Positions 45,023 through 55,977 of a stretch of DNA of 64,000 nucleotides are shown piece after piece. Numbering within the stretch: position 1 is the first letter of the stretch; each line of letters begins with the position of its first letter. Origin of the DNA: Protea cynaroides (taxonomy: Eukaryota; Streptophyta; Magnoliopsida; Proteales; Proteaceae); NCBI GenBank assembly GCA_028583415.1, contig CM053276.1, forward strand, positions 63,097,510 through 63,161,509, given 5' to 3'. The translations under genes and the position numbers were made by a program. The notes under the pieces are model-generated. The model saw only the letters and a program-made list of their open reading frames with translations, made no database searches and was not told where the DNA came from.

Positions 45023-46272
45023 GAGCTTTGCTAGTCTCGAGCAAAGAAAAATATAAAAATAAAATAAAATCCTAACTCACTTTCGTAGGAATCAAGATTG
45101 CACTTAGCACGTGCAACAAGCCTTTAAACCCCTAGGTTACCCCTAGTGGACGAGTTGTGTCTTGTGAGTATTTTCAGAGAGTAAACACACAAAATTCATA
45201 TAGAAATTTCAAACTTTAATTTTGGTATTAAGGAAAGAGAGCACACATACATCTTATTAGTCAAGACACTCAACTTGGGATCAAGAAAACATAGAAACCC
45301 CCACACTTGAACATTGCTACCTCATATGATTCAAACACTAAGGTTGCATCTCAATTAGGAAACCTTGTTATATCTTCCAAACATATCTCTCCTTAGGGTG
45401 AACCCTTTGTAACATACTGATAACCAAGACCCAATAATACCTTTCAACACTTGTATTTTTTTTTTCTTTCTTTCTTCCTCTTTAAGCTACTCCACTACAA
45501 TTGGCTTGAGAAGTGCAGGTGGTTATGCATGTTACTATGTAGCTTCGCTTTTGGCATGTATCTTTAAAGACATTGATGCTAAAGAGTACTTTTTTTTATT
45601 TTAACAAGAGCTGTATCCAAGGAATTTCAATCAAGACACCTCGCTTCTTGAGGCGGAATGTCATGTATAGTTCCAAGAACAAAAAAACTCTTATATTATT
45701 ATTTTCTTATTATGATTTTTTTTATAGTACAAGGAGGTCTCAGTTTTATTCAAAGGTTGAAATTACCAACTATAACCATAAAATATTCATCCCTTCAGGA
45801 GAGGTAAGATGTATTTTCTAACTTAATTCCCATCTCAAAATACAGCCTAAGTATTATCCTCACATAGGGTTTCATTACTTCGTATGTGATAGTTTCCTAG
45901 GTCTCTTTCTCCTTCATCTTTTGTGTCAAAACCATAGAAATAGTGATTGACTTTCCCAAAAACCAAAGTTAAAAAGTTAAAATTTACAATGAAAGCTCAA
46001 AATTCATTTTTTTTTAATGAAATCTCAACCCTTCCCCCATACTTAAATCATGCATTGTCCTCAATGTATACAGAAAAATAAAAGACAAGGATAAGGGGAA
46101 GAAAAAACTCCCTGAATCAAGGATCAGTGTAAAAAGGCTCATGGAGATTCATGACCTCTACAGTGGAGTCGTGTGGAAGCTCTAAAAATGGCTTCAAACG
46201 CTGGCCATTTACTTTGCTGGTTGCACCTGTACCTGGATTTAAAATCTCAATTGCACCCAATGAGAAAACATT
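45023..46272 (-). other. Non-coding 3' region of Athila element
   Basis: No env-like frame is visible. It contains the family phrase ATTGAGGACAATGCATGATT near 46050 followed by a purine tract-like run. Confidence 0.6.
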
Positions 46273-47391
46273 TTAAACAATATAAGGGCCCTCCCAACGA
46301 GATCTAAGTTTACCAGGAAAAATATGCAAACGAGAATTATAAAGCAAAACCTTGTCGCCAGGGGTGAAAGACTTTCGAAGGATATGTCTGTCATGATAAG
46401 CCTTGGTCTTGTCTTTATAGATGCGGGCACCATCGTAGACATCATTTCTCAATTCATCCAACTCAAAGAGCTGGAGTCCTCTATGAGTGCTAGCATCTGA
46501 CAAATCAAAATTTAATTTCTTAATTGCCCAAAATGCTCGATGTTCCAATTCGACTGGTAGATGGCAGGCTTTTCCGTACACCAGATGGTAAGGGGATTGA
46601 CCAAGAATGGTCTTGAAAGCAGTTTTATAAGCCCACAAAGCATATATGAGGCGAATGGACCAATCCTTACGAGTAGGATTGATAGTTTTTTCCAAAATTT
46701 GCTTGATTTGTCGATTGGACACTTCAACCTGTCCACTAGTCTGATGGTGGTAAGGGGTTGCCAATTTATGGGTAATACCATATTTTCGAACAAGGACCTC
46801 AAATGGTTTGTTACAGAAGTGTTTTCCCCGATCGCTAATGATAGCTCGAGGGGTACCAAATCGGAAGAATATATTCTCCTTTAAAAATTTAATGACTACC
46901 TTGTGGTCATTGGTCTTAGTAGCAACAGTTTCTATCCATTTGGTCACGTAGTCCATAGCTAACAAGATATACTCATTTTCAAAAGACTTTGGGAACGGAA
47001 CCATAAAATCAATGCCCCAAACATCAAAAACTTCAACCACCAGAATTGGGTTTAGTGGCATCATATTCCGCTTGGTAATGCAGCCTAAAGACTAACAAGA
47101 AGGGCATGCCTTACAGTAATTAAATGCATCCTTAAAAAGACTAGGCCAGTAGAATCCAGACTGTAAAACCTTGGCCGCAGTCTTATTTGGTCCAAAGTGG
47201 CCACCACACGCCTGATCATGACAATAAGACAGCACAGATTGTTGTTCATGATCAGGTACACATCTCCTGATAATCTGATCAGGGCAAGTCTTGAACAAAT
47301 ATGGATCGTCCCAAAAATAGTACTTGACTTGGAAATAGAATCTATACCTATCCTGGGCAGACCAATGGGAAGGGGTCGCACCCGTTACCAT
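46273..47391 (-). pseudogene. Integrase of Athila element
   Basis: The zinc finger part (47092-47391) has CHDQACGGHFG and YCKACPSC, then a stop at 47089-47091. The core (46273-47064) reads VWGIDFMVPFPKSF, LLAMDYVTKWIE, AIISDRGKHFCNKPF and SGQVEVSNRQIKQILEKT, with D, D and E in place. The C-terminal module ends GDKVLLYNSRLHIFPGKLRS and WEGPYIV. One nonsense mutation separates finger and core; the core itself is open for 263 codons. Confidence 0.9.
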
Positions 47392-47479
47392 GTAATTTAC
47401 AATATCAGCGAACTAAGGCTCACTAGATACTGCAAACAACTGCTCATCTGGGAAAGACTCGTTGACTGGTGAATCGACA

Positions 47480-47898
47480 GTAAAAGAATTAGGCAGTTGG
47501 GATAAGTGGTCAGCAACCAGATTTTTTATTCCTGGTTTATCCCTAATCTCTAAGTCAAACTCTTGTAAAAGCAAAACCCATCTAATGAGACGAGCTGTGG
47601 CATCCTTTTTCTACAAGAGATGCTTGAGAGCGGCATGATCCATATACACAATGACATGGGATCCTATCAAGTAGGCATAAAATTTCTCTAAAGCGAATAC
47701 AACAGCTAAGAATTCCTTTTCAGTGGTGGTGTAATTAAGATGTGCATCGTTTAAAGTCCTACTTGCATAAAAAATTACATGATGTAACTTATTGATCCGT
47801 TGCCCAAGGACAGCTCCTAATGCAAAATCAGAAGCATCACACATAAGCTTAAAGGGCTCTGTCCATATGGGTGCCTGGATAACGGGGGCAGTGGTCAA
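47480..47898 (-). pseudogene. RNase H of Athila element
   Basis: FKLMCDASDFALGAVLGQRI gives the first Asp; TTTEKEFLAVVFALEKFYAY the Glu; IVYMDHAALKHLL the next Asp, followed by a TAG at 47608-47610 and then KKDATARLIRWVLLLQEFDL in the same frame. One nonsense mutation interrupts. Confidence 0.88.
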
Positions 47899-48145
47899 AT
47901 ATTTTTGAGTTGATTAAAACTCTCAAGACAGGCATCATTAAAATCAAAGAGCTGGTCTTTAGCAAGCAAAGAGGTGAGAGGACGAGCAATTTGACTAAAA
48001 TCTTTAATGAACCTCCGATAGAAACCGGCATGTCCTAGAAAGGAGCGAATGTCCTTAACAGATTTGGGAACAGGTAGCTTTTCAATCAATTCTACTTTGG
48101 CTCTGTCAACCATGATCCCATCTTTGGAAATGATGTGACCCAACA
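47895..48145 (-). pseudogene. RT C-terminal part of Athila, downstream of element B insertion
   Basis: From the insertion point the frame gives GHIISKDGIMVDRAKVELIE, KLPVPKSVKDIRSFLGHAGF and YRRFIKDFSQIARPL. It continues exactly the frame that ends at 60305 on the other side of element B, once a single copy of CAACA is counted. Confidence 0.9.
48141..48145. repeat. Target-site duplication CAACA, left of element B
   Basis: Matches 60300-60304. Confidence 0.92.
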
Positions 48146-48429
48146 TGTCACACCCCAATTCTGATCCAACCAGAACGGTGTGAGTGAACCGTCATTGAAC
48201 CAACGGTTCACACCAGGATCTCGAATAGGCCGTGTCCACCCATACAAACCAATTACACATAACCACAATCAGAAGATAAACATACAGCGGAAGACTTTAA
48301 ATAGAATGAACTGAGTATCTATTGATAATTTAAATAAATATTCCATTATTCAAATTCAAAGATAAAATAATAATCTTTTACATCTCTTAATAACAAACAA
48401 AAATAACTGAAATAAATAAATAAAACAAA

Positions 48430-48551
48430 TCACAGGTACACGCAGAAAGGGCACTCGCATGAAGCGTCATGCTCGTCCTGTCCTGCCTGTACATCCAACA
48501 CTGCAGCACCACCATACGCCGGAGCGTTTACGTAATCGTCCACAGTATATC
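48430..48551 (-). CDS. Coding-like exon with CxCxxC peptide in 3' LTR of element B
   Basis: After the acceptor TTGATGCAG the frame is open for 40 codons: GYTVDDYVNAPAYGGAAVLD, VQAGQDEHDASCECPFCVYL, TGA. Compared with 7850-7973 in element A, differences fall mostly in third positions (GAT/GAC, CCA/CCG, GCA/GCT, TTT/TTC, TGT/TGC, GTT/GTG) and the stop position is the same. The Cys pattern is shared with the solo LTR exon. The presumed leader exon is open in the same frame for about 30 codons but lacks an AUG. The product and its role are unknown. Confidence 0.45.
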
Positions 48552-50044
48552 CTGCATCAACATCTAAAAACAATGTATATACAAAGGGTGAGCACACAAC
48601 ACGGCTCAGTAAGGCAATCGACAGTTTCACAAGATTATGCATGAGTAACAATCATTTTATCTTTGTGGTCTAGTTTTAAGTTTGCAATGTGCTATAGAAA
48701 GGTTTGGTGGCCCCCGCACCTCTATACACGAGTGTGTGGCATCGCACAAGAATCACACTACCACCAACCCACATGCACCCATCATGGAATAGAGATAGAG
48801 CTAAGGTATACCCGCACCTCCCCGATACTCTACCCATACCGGTACCTAAGCCCCTACGGCCGGGGCTCGCAAACCGGGCTCGCAACTAACCAATCCTATA
48901 TGTCAACAATGTATGCTCTATCCCAAAGACAGCCGTCTACGGCATAGAGATAGAGCTAGAGCGTGCGGGGCCGGGCCGGAGACCTCCAAAACCTCACCTC
49001 CCACGATACCCTATCCGCAACTAACCCACTAGGATAGAAACAATACGCAGGTAGACCCTATCCCAACACCACTCCCTACGGCATAGAGATAGAGCTAAAG
49101 CATCGTGGACAAGGCAGCGTCGACTCGGAATCCTCAGTACCACCCAACGATGGTCGGGACAACATCAATATCGGAGACCAACGTACCACGATCTTCCCCT
49201 GATACCCCACCCGTACCAAGCTTGTTAAGATAGAATACTACAAAAGGTGCCGGTGTGAAGAGCGATCCAGGCCCATGCCCCACTCCACACACCAACAAAA
49301 ACAATCACATGCCTAACAATCACATCCTATGAATGCATGAACAATAATAATAACTGAAAGTAAAGGATGGCATGTAAATATGCACAAACATCACATCATA
49401 GATATTCAATGATTAACAACGATTTACTGTCCATTAATTATTAGGTTTAGGTCAGATTCCCTTACCTGACGCTCGTTCGATCACTTGCTCCACGTCACAA
49501 GATCCAAACGATATGTCACAAAGTCCTACATAATATTAGGGTTCCATTAGAATATATTATTTAGGGTTTCATGTTGGTCGGAAACCAAAATGGATCACAA
49601 AATACCCTCACAGAGCTGACCGGTGGCATGTACCGGTCGCAGCTCTGTGGGAAAGACTGGCGACCGGTATGGTCAGCCGGTCCCCCACAGATAACCTCCC
49701 GAGAGGTAGCGGTCGCAACATACCGGTCGTACTACATGCAACCGGTATAGTCGACCGGTATGTCTCCGGAAGACCATACATGGGTTCTTCGACTGCCGTC
49801 GACCATCCTCCATGGATTTTCAGGGTTTCTCCTATCCATGCTAAGTCTAGGCTTTGAGTTAGAGTTATCCCTAACTCATTCAAGTCTCGTTTCGACGAAT
49901 ATCATCTCGAAACTCGAATCTAGGGTTTGACGGCAACTTAGGGTTTATTGGCCAATTTAGGGTTTTAGATCAATACCTACTTTGCATGGTATTGATCCAC
50001 CCACACAACTATCATAGGGTAAGAAGATGGATCCAAACACTTAC
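48552..50044 (-). other. Putative LTR-internal leader intron, element B
   Basis: Donor CAACG|GTAAGTGTTTGG at 50044, acceptor ending TTGATGCAG at 48552, 1493 bp. The acceptor region includes ACTGAGC...GCTCACCC, also present in element A near 7793-7815. In the 5' LTR the donor (59841) is kept but the acceptor region is deleted. Confidence 0.5.
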
Positions 50045-50186
50045 CGTTGACAGGTGTAGCGAGAGCTTCGTCAAACGGTAATGGCGGCACCTCCTTCTTC
50101 TTCCTAGTTCCTTCTCCTTTCCAAGCTCTTTCTCTTCTCTAGGGTTTGTGAGAGACAATGGAAGGGATTTGAGGGGTTTAAAGGTG

Positions 50187-50194
50187 TATTTATA
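50187..50194 (-). promoter_or_regulatory. TATA box in 3' LTR of element B
   Basis: CTATAAATACACC on the minus strand; the same box in the 5' LTR is at 59984-59991 and would drive element transcription leftward. Confidence 0.75.
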
Positions 50195-50502
50195 GGCTAG
50201 AAATAGGGTTTAGTAACCCTACTAGGATTAGGAAACTTCTAGGATTCGAAATCAGGAAAGCGGGACCCGCAGAGACCAATTTCCAAATTCCCGCACATAG
50301 CCGTGCAGGCCATACCGGTCGACCGGTACCATCATCCGGTACCATCGACCGGTATACCTAAAATCAGGTATATTGGTCGACTTCGGTCCGATTTCGTACC
50401 TGTTTGTTATCAGCTTGCCCCGTCTGGCTCGGTGATGATCGGAAGACCTGTCACGACACAAAACCAAGGTTTAGACCGGGTTTTCAGAGTGCGGGTCTTA
50501 CA

Positions 50503-50605
50503 ACTCCACCACCCTTAAAAGAAATTTCGTCCCGAAATTTGCATGTAGGTACTACAACTCCCCCACCCTTAAAAGAAATTTCGGCCTCGAAATTTGAACG
50601 TACCT
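50503..50605 (-). other. Duplicated polypurine tract, element B
   Basis: On the minus strand two copies of a CGAAATTTCTTTTAAGGGTG block are followed by purine runs, the second directly at the LTR start. The inner copy ends GGAGTTGTAGTACCTAC, resembling a decayed LTR start. Same arrangement as 5897-5987. Confidence 0.8.
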
Positions 50606-50830
50606 TGATCGTCAAAAAGGTTAGGGTACTCCTTTCTCATCGCGCTCTCTTCTTCCCAAGTAATTTCCTCCACATTTTGGCTTCTCCAATGCACCTTTAC
50701 ATAGTGGATATCCTTGGTTCGAAGTTGCTGAACTTTTTGGCTCGAGTGCATTACAGGCACCACTTCAAAAGTTAAGTCTTCAGTCAAGTCTGGAGGATCA
50801 GCGCTCAAGATATGCGATGGATTTCTGACA
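50569..50830 (-). CDS. Chromodomain of element B integrase
   Basis: The end of the open frame 50569-51114 reads FEVVPVMHSSQKVQQLRTKD, IHYVKVHWRSQNVEEITWEE and ESAMRKEYPNLFDDQG: a complete chromodomain with its aromatic positions, continuous with the GPY/F module upstream. In chromoviruses it steers integration into chromatin. No stop within this domain, unlike element A. The upstream integrase is frameshifted near 51110. Confidence 0.85.
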
Positions 50831-52085
50831 TACTTCTTCAGTAATGATACATGGAACACATTATGAACGCTGGACATAGATGGTGGTAGAGCCAATTGAT
50901 ATGCTACATTACCACGTCGACTCAATATCTCATATGGTCCCACATACCTGGGGCATAGCTTCCCCTTCTTACCAAACCGTTTCAGACCTCGCACCGGTGA
51001 CACCTTCAAGAACACTTTGTCACCCACTGCAAACTCCAGATCTCGACGTCGATTATCCGCATAGTGCTTCCGTCGAACTTGAGCTGTCTTTACTCTCTCT
51101 TTGATCCCGATCAATCACTCGGCAAGTTTCTTCAACAAACTCCGGTCCTACAATTCTTCTTTCCCCCACTTCATTCCATAACAGAGGTGTATGACATTTC
51201 CTCCCATAGAGAGCTTCATATGGGGCCATCTGAATTGTAGCCTGATAACTATTGTTGTAAGCAAACTCGATAAGCGATAACTTCTCATCCCAAGCTCCTT
51301 TGAAATCTAATGCACAAGCTCGAAGCATATCTTCCAAAATTTGAATGGTTCGCTCTGACTGTCCGTCCGTCTGAGGATGGAAAGCCGTATTGAACTTCAA
51401 CTTTGTTCCCATAGCTTTCTGAATTTCGATGTAAAAACGGGGATCTCTCGTCGATACTATACTCTCCGGAACGCCATGAAGTCCGACTATATTATCAACA
51501 TATAACTTGGCCAGCTTCTCCATGGTATACCGAGGTCCGACCGCAATAAAGCGAGCTGTCTTGGTGAGTCGATCTACTATAACCCAAACCGCATCCACTG
51601 ACCTTGGTGTCAAAGGTAAGCCGTGACGAAATCCATAGTGATACAATCCCACTTCCATGCGGGTTCCGGTAATGGCTGTAGTAAACCTGCGGGTCTTTGT
51701 CTCTCCGCTTTAACTTGTTGACAATTCGGACATTGAAACACGAAACGAGCTATATCGCCTTTCATACCCCTCCACCAATAGAGTCTTCTTAGATCATGGT
51801 ACATCTTGGTACTTCCCGGATGTACCGAATATGGAGTGTAATGAGCTTCAGTCCATAACTCGGCCTCCGATATCGCAGCCTTCGCTCTCGGGTATACATA
51901 ACCGTCCGCGATACTTGAGTACTTTGTCCCGATTCCAAGGTAAAGTCGGGATTACATGTACCCTTCTCTAAGTCTTCCCGCACCGTCCCGAGATATGGAT
52001 CCTGTAGGATTGCTACCTTGACTTCATCAATTAGGCTCGGCGAGATCTTCAATGCGGCGAACATCATAGTGAACTTATGAATCAA
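50830..52085 (-). pseudogene. Integrase of element B
   Basis: Right to left: the finger region (FVFQCPNCQQVKAERQRP near 51710), the core with CITMDFVT, VDRLTKTARFI, SIVSTRDPRF (second Asp as STRD; element A has SDRD), TDGQSERTIQILEDMLRACA with the Glu, and GPYEILSRRGNVAYQLALP. The frame changes near 51640, 51110 and 51870. The Ser-Asp to Ser-Thr-Arg-Asp reading keeps the catalytic Asp. Confidence 0.88.
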
Positions 52086-53510
52086 GCCTTGCTCAACCTG
52101 GATCTTCTCGCAGTTTCGATAATATGGTCTTCATCAATTTCCATCGAACTCGAGGCTGCAGCACACAATGCGGCATTTGTACTCGGTCCCGCCTCGGGTT
52201 TCGATGCCCACTTTCTACTTAAGGCGTCAGCCACCACATTTGCTTTACCCGGATGGTACTGGATGTCGCAATCATAATCTTTTAACAATTCCAGCCATCT
52301 TCTCCGTCTCATATTCGGATCCTTCGGAGTGAAGAGATGCGTTAAGCTTTTGTGATCCGACTTGATCCGAAACTTCTCACCTGTACAAATAGTGTCTCCA
52401 AGTCTTGATTGCATGAATAACCTTGCCTAGCTCCAAGTCATGCGTAGGATAGTTCTTCTCATGCTCTTTTAACCGTCTTGATGCGTAAGCGATCACCGTT
52501 CTCCTTGCATCAAAACACACCCAATACCCAACCCCCGAAGCATCCGTATATAGAGTAAACGGTACGCTTGGTTCGGGGATGGTCGGGATAGGTGCGAGAC
52601 AAGTCTTGACTTCAAAGTCCGGAAGCACTTTTCACACTCATCCGTCCATATAAATTTCTCTCCCTTCTTGGTCAATCCGGTGAGTGGAACCGCGATCCTG
52701 GAGTAATCTTCCACGAATCTTCTATAATAACCAGCCAACCCAAGGAAACTACGAATCTCTGCAACAGATTTCGGTGCTTCCCATCCTACTATAGCAGCTA
52801 TCTTGCTTGGATCAACCTTGATACCGTCTCCAGATACAACATGGCCCAAGAAAGCCACTTCCTTCAGCCAAAACTCGCACTTCTTGAATTTCGCATAAAG
52901 CCTCACATCCCTCAGCCGTTGTAGGGCTGCTCTCAAATGCGCTATATGAGTCTCCATGTCCTTAGAGTAAATCAATATGTCGTCAATGAATACGATGACC
53001 GAAGTGTCCAACATGTCATGGAAAACTCGGTTCATCAGTTCCATAAACGACGCTGGAGCATTGGTCAACCCGAAAGACATAACCAGAAACTCATAGTGCC
53101 CATATCTCGTTCTGAAAGCTGTCTTCGGAATATCTCCGGCCTTGATCTTCAATTGGTGATACCCCGATCGGAGATCGATCTTCGAGAAAACCTTTGCACC
53201 CTGCAGCTGATCGAATAGATCATCGATCCTGGGCAAAGGATACCGATTCTTGATCGTCAACTTGTTCAGCTCACGATAGTCAATACATAGCCGTACACTT
53301 CCATCTTTCTTCTTGACGAACAACACAGGTGCTCCCCAAGGCGAAATACTAGGTCGTATGAAGCCCTTATCCAGTAATTCTTGTAATTGGGTCTTCAACT
53401 CCTTTAACTCGGTCGGGGCCATCCTGTATGGCGCTTTAGACACCGGAGCTGATCCTAGTATAAGGTCTATCACAAATTCTGTAGCCCCTGCGTGGTAAGC
53501 CCGGAAGATC
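52082..53510 (-). pseudogene. Reverse transcriptase and RNase H of element B
   Basis: The main open stretch (52493-53626) has GFIRPSISPWGAPVLFVKKK, RLCIDYRELNKLTIKNRYPL, FSKIDLRSGYHQLKIKAGDI, and the catalytic FIDDILIYS, then FLGHVVSGDGI and GLAGYYRRF. Frameshifts near 52600 and 52395 break RNase H (FTLYTDASGVGYWVCF, NYPTHDLELGKVIHAIKTWR, IKSDHKSLTHLFTPKD, YHPGKANVVADALSRKW). The RT catalytic residues are intact. Confidence 0.92.
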
Positions 53511-54033
53511 TTACGGGAAATACATCCGGAAACTCCCGAACCACATCTATATCTTCCATCTTGAGTGACTCTGCTGTGAGGTCGACTACTGATACGAGAT
53601 AACCCACTCCCCATTTCTCCAAGCATCTCTTAGTCTTTAGTGCGGAGAGGATCAACTTTCGCTTCCTAGATAGCTTAATTCCAGCGAAACTGTATTCCTT
53701 TCCCTCTCTGTCAGTAAGCATAAGCTTCCTTTCACCACATAAAAGGACGGCCGAATGATGGCCTAGCCAATCCATTCCTAAAATGACATCAAAATCTGCC
53801 ATCTCAAGTATTACTAGGCTTGCTTCTAAGTCTCGGCCCTCGATACTCACAGGACATGGTCCATAATACTTGGTCAAAGCCACTTCGACTCCTAGTGGAG
53901 AGCGAACTATCAAGCTTGGGTTCAATTGCTTGATTGGTAACTCCATTCGCTTCCCAAAAGAAATGAAAACAAAGGAGTGCGTGGCCCCGCAGTCAAATAA
54001 TACTCGGCGGGTAAACTAGCTACATTTACAATT
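53470..54033 (-). pseudogene. Aspartic protease of element B
   Basis: LFDCGATHSFVFISFGKRME is the active-site block, with D-C-G where D-S-G is expected. KYYGPCPVSIEGRDLEASLV and FDVILGMDWLGHHSAVLLC follow in one frame. A 1-nt loss just upstream of the active site and another at the presumed splice acceptor remove the link to gag. Confidence 0.78.
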
Positions 54034-54112
54034 CTCGGAATATATTGTCCCTTAGTTCTATATGCTCATGCAACCGAAAGAATAAACCAAATAGTAAGGG
54101 ATAAAGTCGTAC
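54034..54112 (-). other. Putative intron at gag-protease junction, element B
   Basis: On the minus strand ACCG|GTACGACTTTATCCC begins the 79-bp segment; it ends ATTCCGAG, where element A has CCTCAG. The AACTAAGGGA branch-like block is identical in both elements. The gag frame stops inside (TGA at 54066-54068). The acceptor seems weakened here (CAG to GAG), and exon indels make this copy non-functional. Confidence 0.5.
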
Positions 54113-55393
54113 CGGTTACCACATCGGGTGATGCGGCTGCCTCTTCCGTGGTGACTGCATAAACTCCGCTTCTTCGGGGAGCTTGCTTCCTAGGTAGCGT
54201 GCAGTTCCTTGCAACATGTCCCGATTCTTGACGCTTATAACACTTAATATTTGGGTTGGGTCTGGCTAATTGTGGCAAGGTGTGTGCCAGGTTGTTTCTC
54301 GCAGTGCTGTAGCGGTTGCCCGCGTATGGGCGGAATGGCCTAGTATTACGCCACTCGAGCTCTCTCCAAGAGGTCTCTTCACTCCCCTGTTTTGAGCGAA
54401 GAAGCTGTCCCTCCGACCGGACTCTATCACCCCTCGCAACCTGCACCGCCTCATTGTAGGTCTTCTTATCCGGACCCAACAGATGCTCTCTAATGCTTCC
54501 ACGTAGTCCCATGGTGAACCTGCGTATCTTTGTCTCCTCTTCCCGCATCTTGACCGGGTGCGAAGAAGAATAGCTCTTCGTACCTCTGTTGATAAGCATC
54601 TCTGGTCGACCGACCCTGCCGCAGCTGAGAAACTCTCTCTCCATTGAATCCCCTGAAGCTCTTTGGGAAGTATTTGTCGAAGAAAGCCGCTTTAAACACT
54701 TCCCGCCAACTAATGTATATTGGTTCTCCAAATATGCCCGTGTGGAATTCCACCAAGCATTCGCGTCCTCCCTCGACATGTGAGTGGCAAACGGGACCTT
54801 CTCCTCCTCGGTTGCACGTCATCAATCGGAAGTTCTTTTCCATTTCCGAAACCCACCTGTGCTGGCCACAATGGTTTCCCTGTTCTGCCGGTGAACGATA
54901 ACGGTTTCAACTTCAAGAACCTGTCCACCGACCCGCTAAGATCGTGCTGTCCCTCGGGTATCCGCTCCGTACCATGGTGGTGGATACGGATATGCCCCCT
55001 GGATACGCAGAAGGCGACGGAAAGCGATGCGGTGGTGGTACATTTTGTGCTTGGGCCCTTGGCCTTGGGCTACTCTGCACCCGTTGCGAAGACATTTTCT
55101 CTCGGACCCAGGCGTATTACCGGCGGGAACGGAACCCGCCGACCCGAGCATCGCTAGTACCTCACTCGAAATTCCTTCCGTTGAGCTTGCATCCGAGAGA
55201 CCAAGTTTGTAACTATGGTCTCGGAATCCCCCGTGAGGTGGTCCCGGTAATTTCGTCGGTACTTCCGGGACCTGTTCCTCATCCTCTTCGGGGCTGGTTT
55301 CTCTAACCTGGTCCCGCTCGACTTGCTCTTCCTCTAGGCGCTTCCCGGCATGATGATGCTTTCTACCCCTTCGACCAAGTTTCCACCTGCCAT
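54066..55393 (-). pseudogene. gag of element B
   Basis: Likely ATG at 55391-55393 (MAGGNLVEG), then an early frameshift into a charged stretch (KRLEEEQVERDQVRETSPEE). The core is split over three frames: FLKLKPLSFTGRTGKPLWPA, EDANAWWNSTRAYLENQY, FKAAFFDKYFPKSFRG, DAYQQRYEELFFFAP, and ETKIRRFTMGLRGSIREHLL. The zinc knuckle reads CYKRQESGHVARNC, with the second Cys replaced by Arg. The frame ends inside the putative intron. Confidence 0.85.
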
Positions 55394-55977
55394 CTCAGAC
55401 TATTTATTTGGATCTGAGAAGAAGACATAACACGTGAGAATCATCAATAATAGTAGTGTTAGTCTTGAATAATGCAGGAGAATAGTCGAGAAGTAACATT
55501 TCAATTTGCACAATTTTGGGAATTTTTTTTTTTTTTTTTTAATTTTTTTCTGGCTCTTTTGGGGCGTACCGGTCGCAACATACCGGTCGCACACCTGTAG
55601 AAATATGCTGCGGCCGGTATAGTCGACCGGTCAAAATTAAATTTCTGGCCGAGACATACCGGTCGCATGTCTATGAGATACCGGTCGCCCACTCTGTAGA
55701 CAGTGTTGCGACCGGTATAGTCGACCGGTCGAAAAATTTTCTGGCCGAGACATAGCGGTCGCACACCTGGGTTGATACCGGTCGACCGGTATAGGCATAA
55801 CCGTCGACCGGTATGCCCAAAATGGCTTTAAAATCGCAAAAAAGTGAGATTTTCTCACTTTTCTTTTCTTCTTCCTCTCCGGTGGCGATTCCTCTCTGCC
55901 CAACTGAGTTGCTACAGTCCGACCGGTACTCTTAGAAGCCGATTTCTCGCATTCCAAAGCTAGAACATCGTCTCCAG
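55394..55977. other. Leader of element B / 5' flank and first exon of antisense gene
   Basis: Between gag (minus strand) and the antisense gene (plus strand). It holds a poly-A/T run, an ACCGGT cluster (55566-55930) and a short perfect inverted repeat AAAAGTGAGA...TCTCACTTTT at 55840-55862. The plus-strand end (CATCGTCTCCAG) is the presumed end of the antisense first exon. Confidence 0.6.
55566..55930. repeat. ACCGGT cluster, about eleven copies
   Basis: ACCGGT occurs about eleven times in 365 bp, often as ATACCGGTCGCA or the double palindrome ACCGGTCGACCGGT. It lies at the presumed start of the antisense transcription unit. Confidence 0.75.

Larger units (their letters stand above)
48146..50502 (-). 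repeat. 3' LTR of element B
   Basis: 2357 bp, TGTAAGACCCGC...GGGGTGTGACA on the minus strand. It contains ACCGGT clusters (50310-50360 and 49616-49760), a TATA box (50187-50194), a GTAAGTG donor (50044), an acceptor GATGCAG (48552) and a coding-like exon (48430-48551). Confidence 0.95.

Noticed and set aside
45023..46272. env-like gene of Athila
   Set aside because: No open frame or membrane segment is visible between integrase and the purine tract.
48430..48651. 73-codon ORF starting at an AUG upstream of the LTR exon
   Set aside because: Its first 33 residues lie in the presumed intron, and element A has stops there; only the part after the acceptor is conserved.
49608..49883. Plus and minus ORFs of 60-90 codons repeated in both LTRs of element B
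   Set aside because: They lie in the presumed LTR intron around the ACCGGT cluster. Identity between the two copies is due to LTR duplication, not selection, and there is no counterpart in element A.
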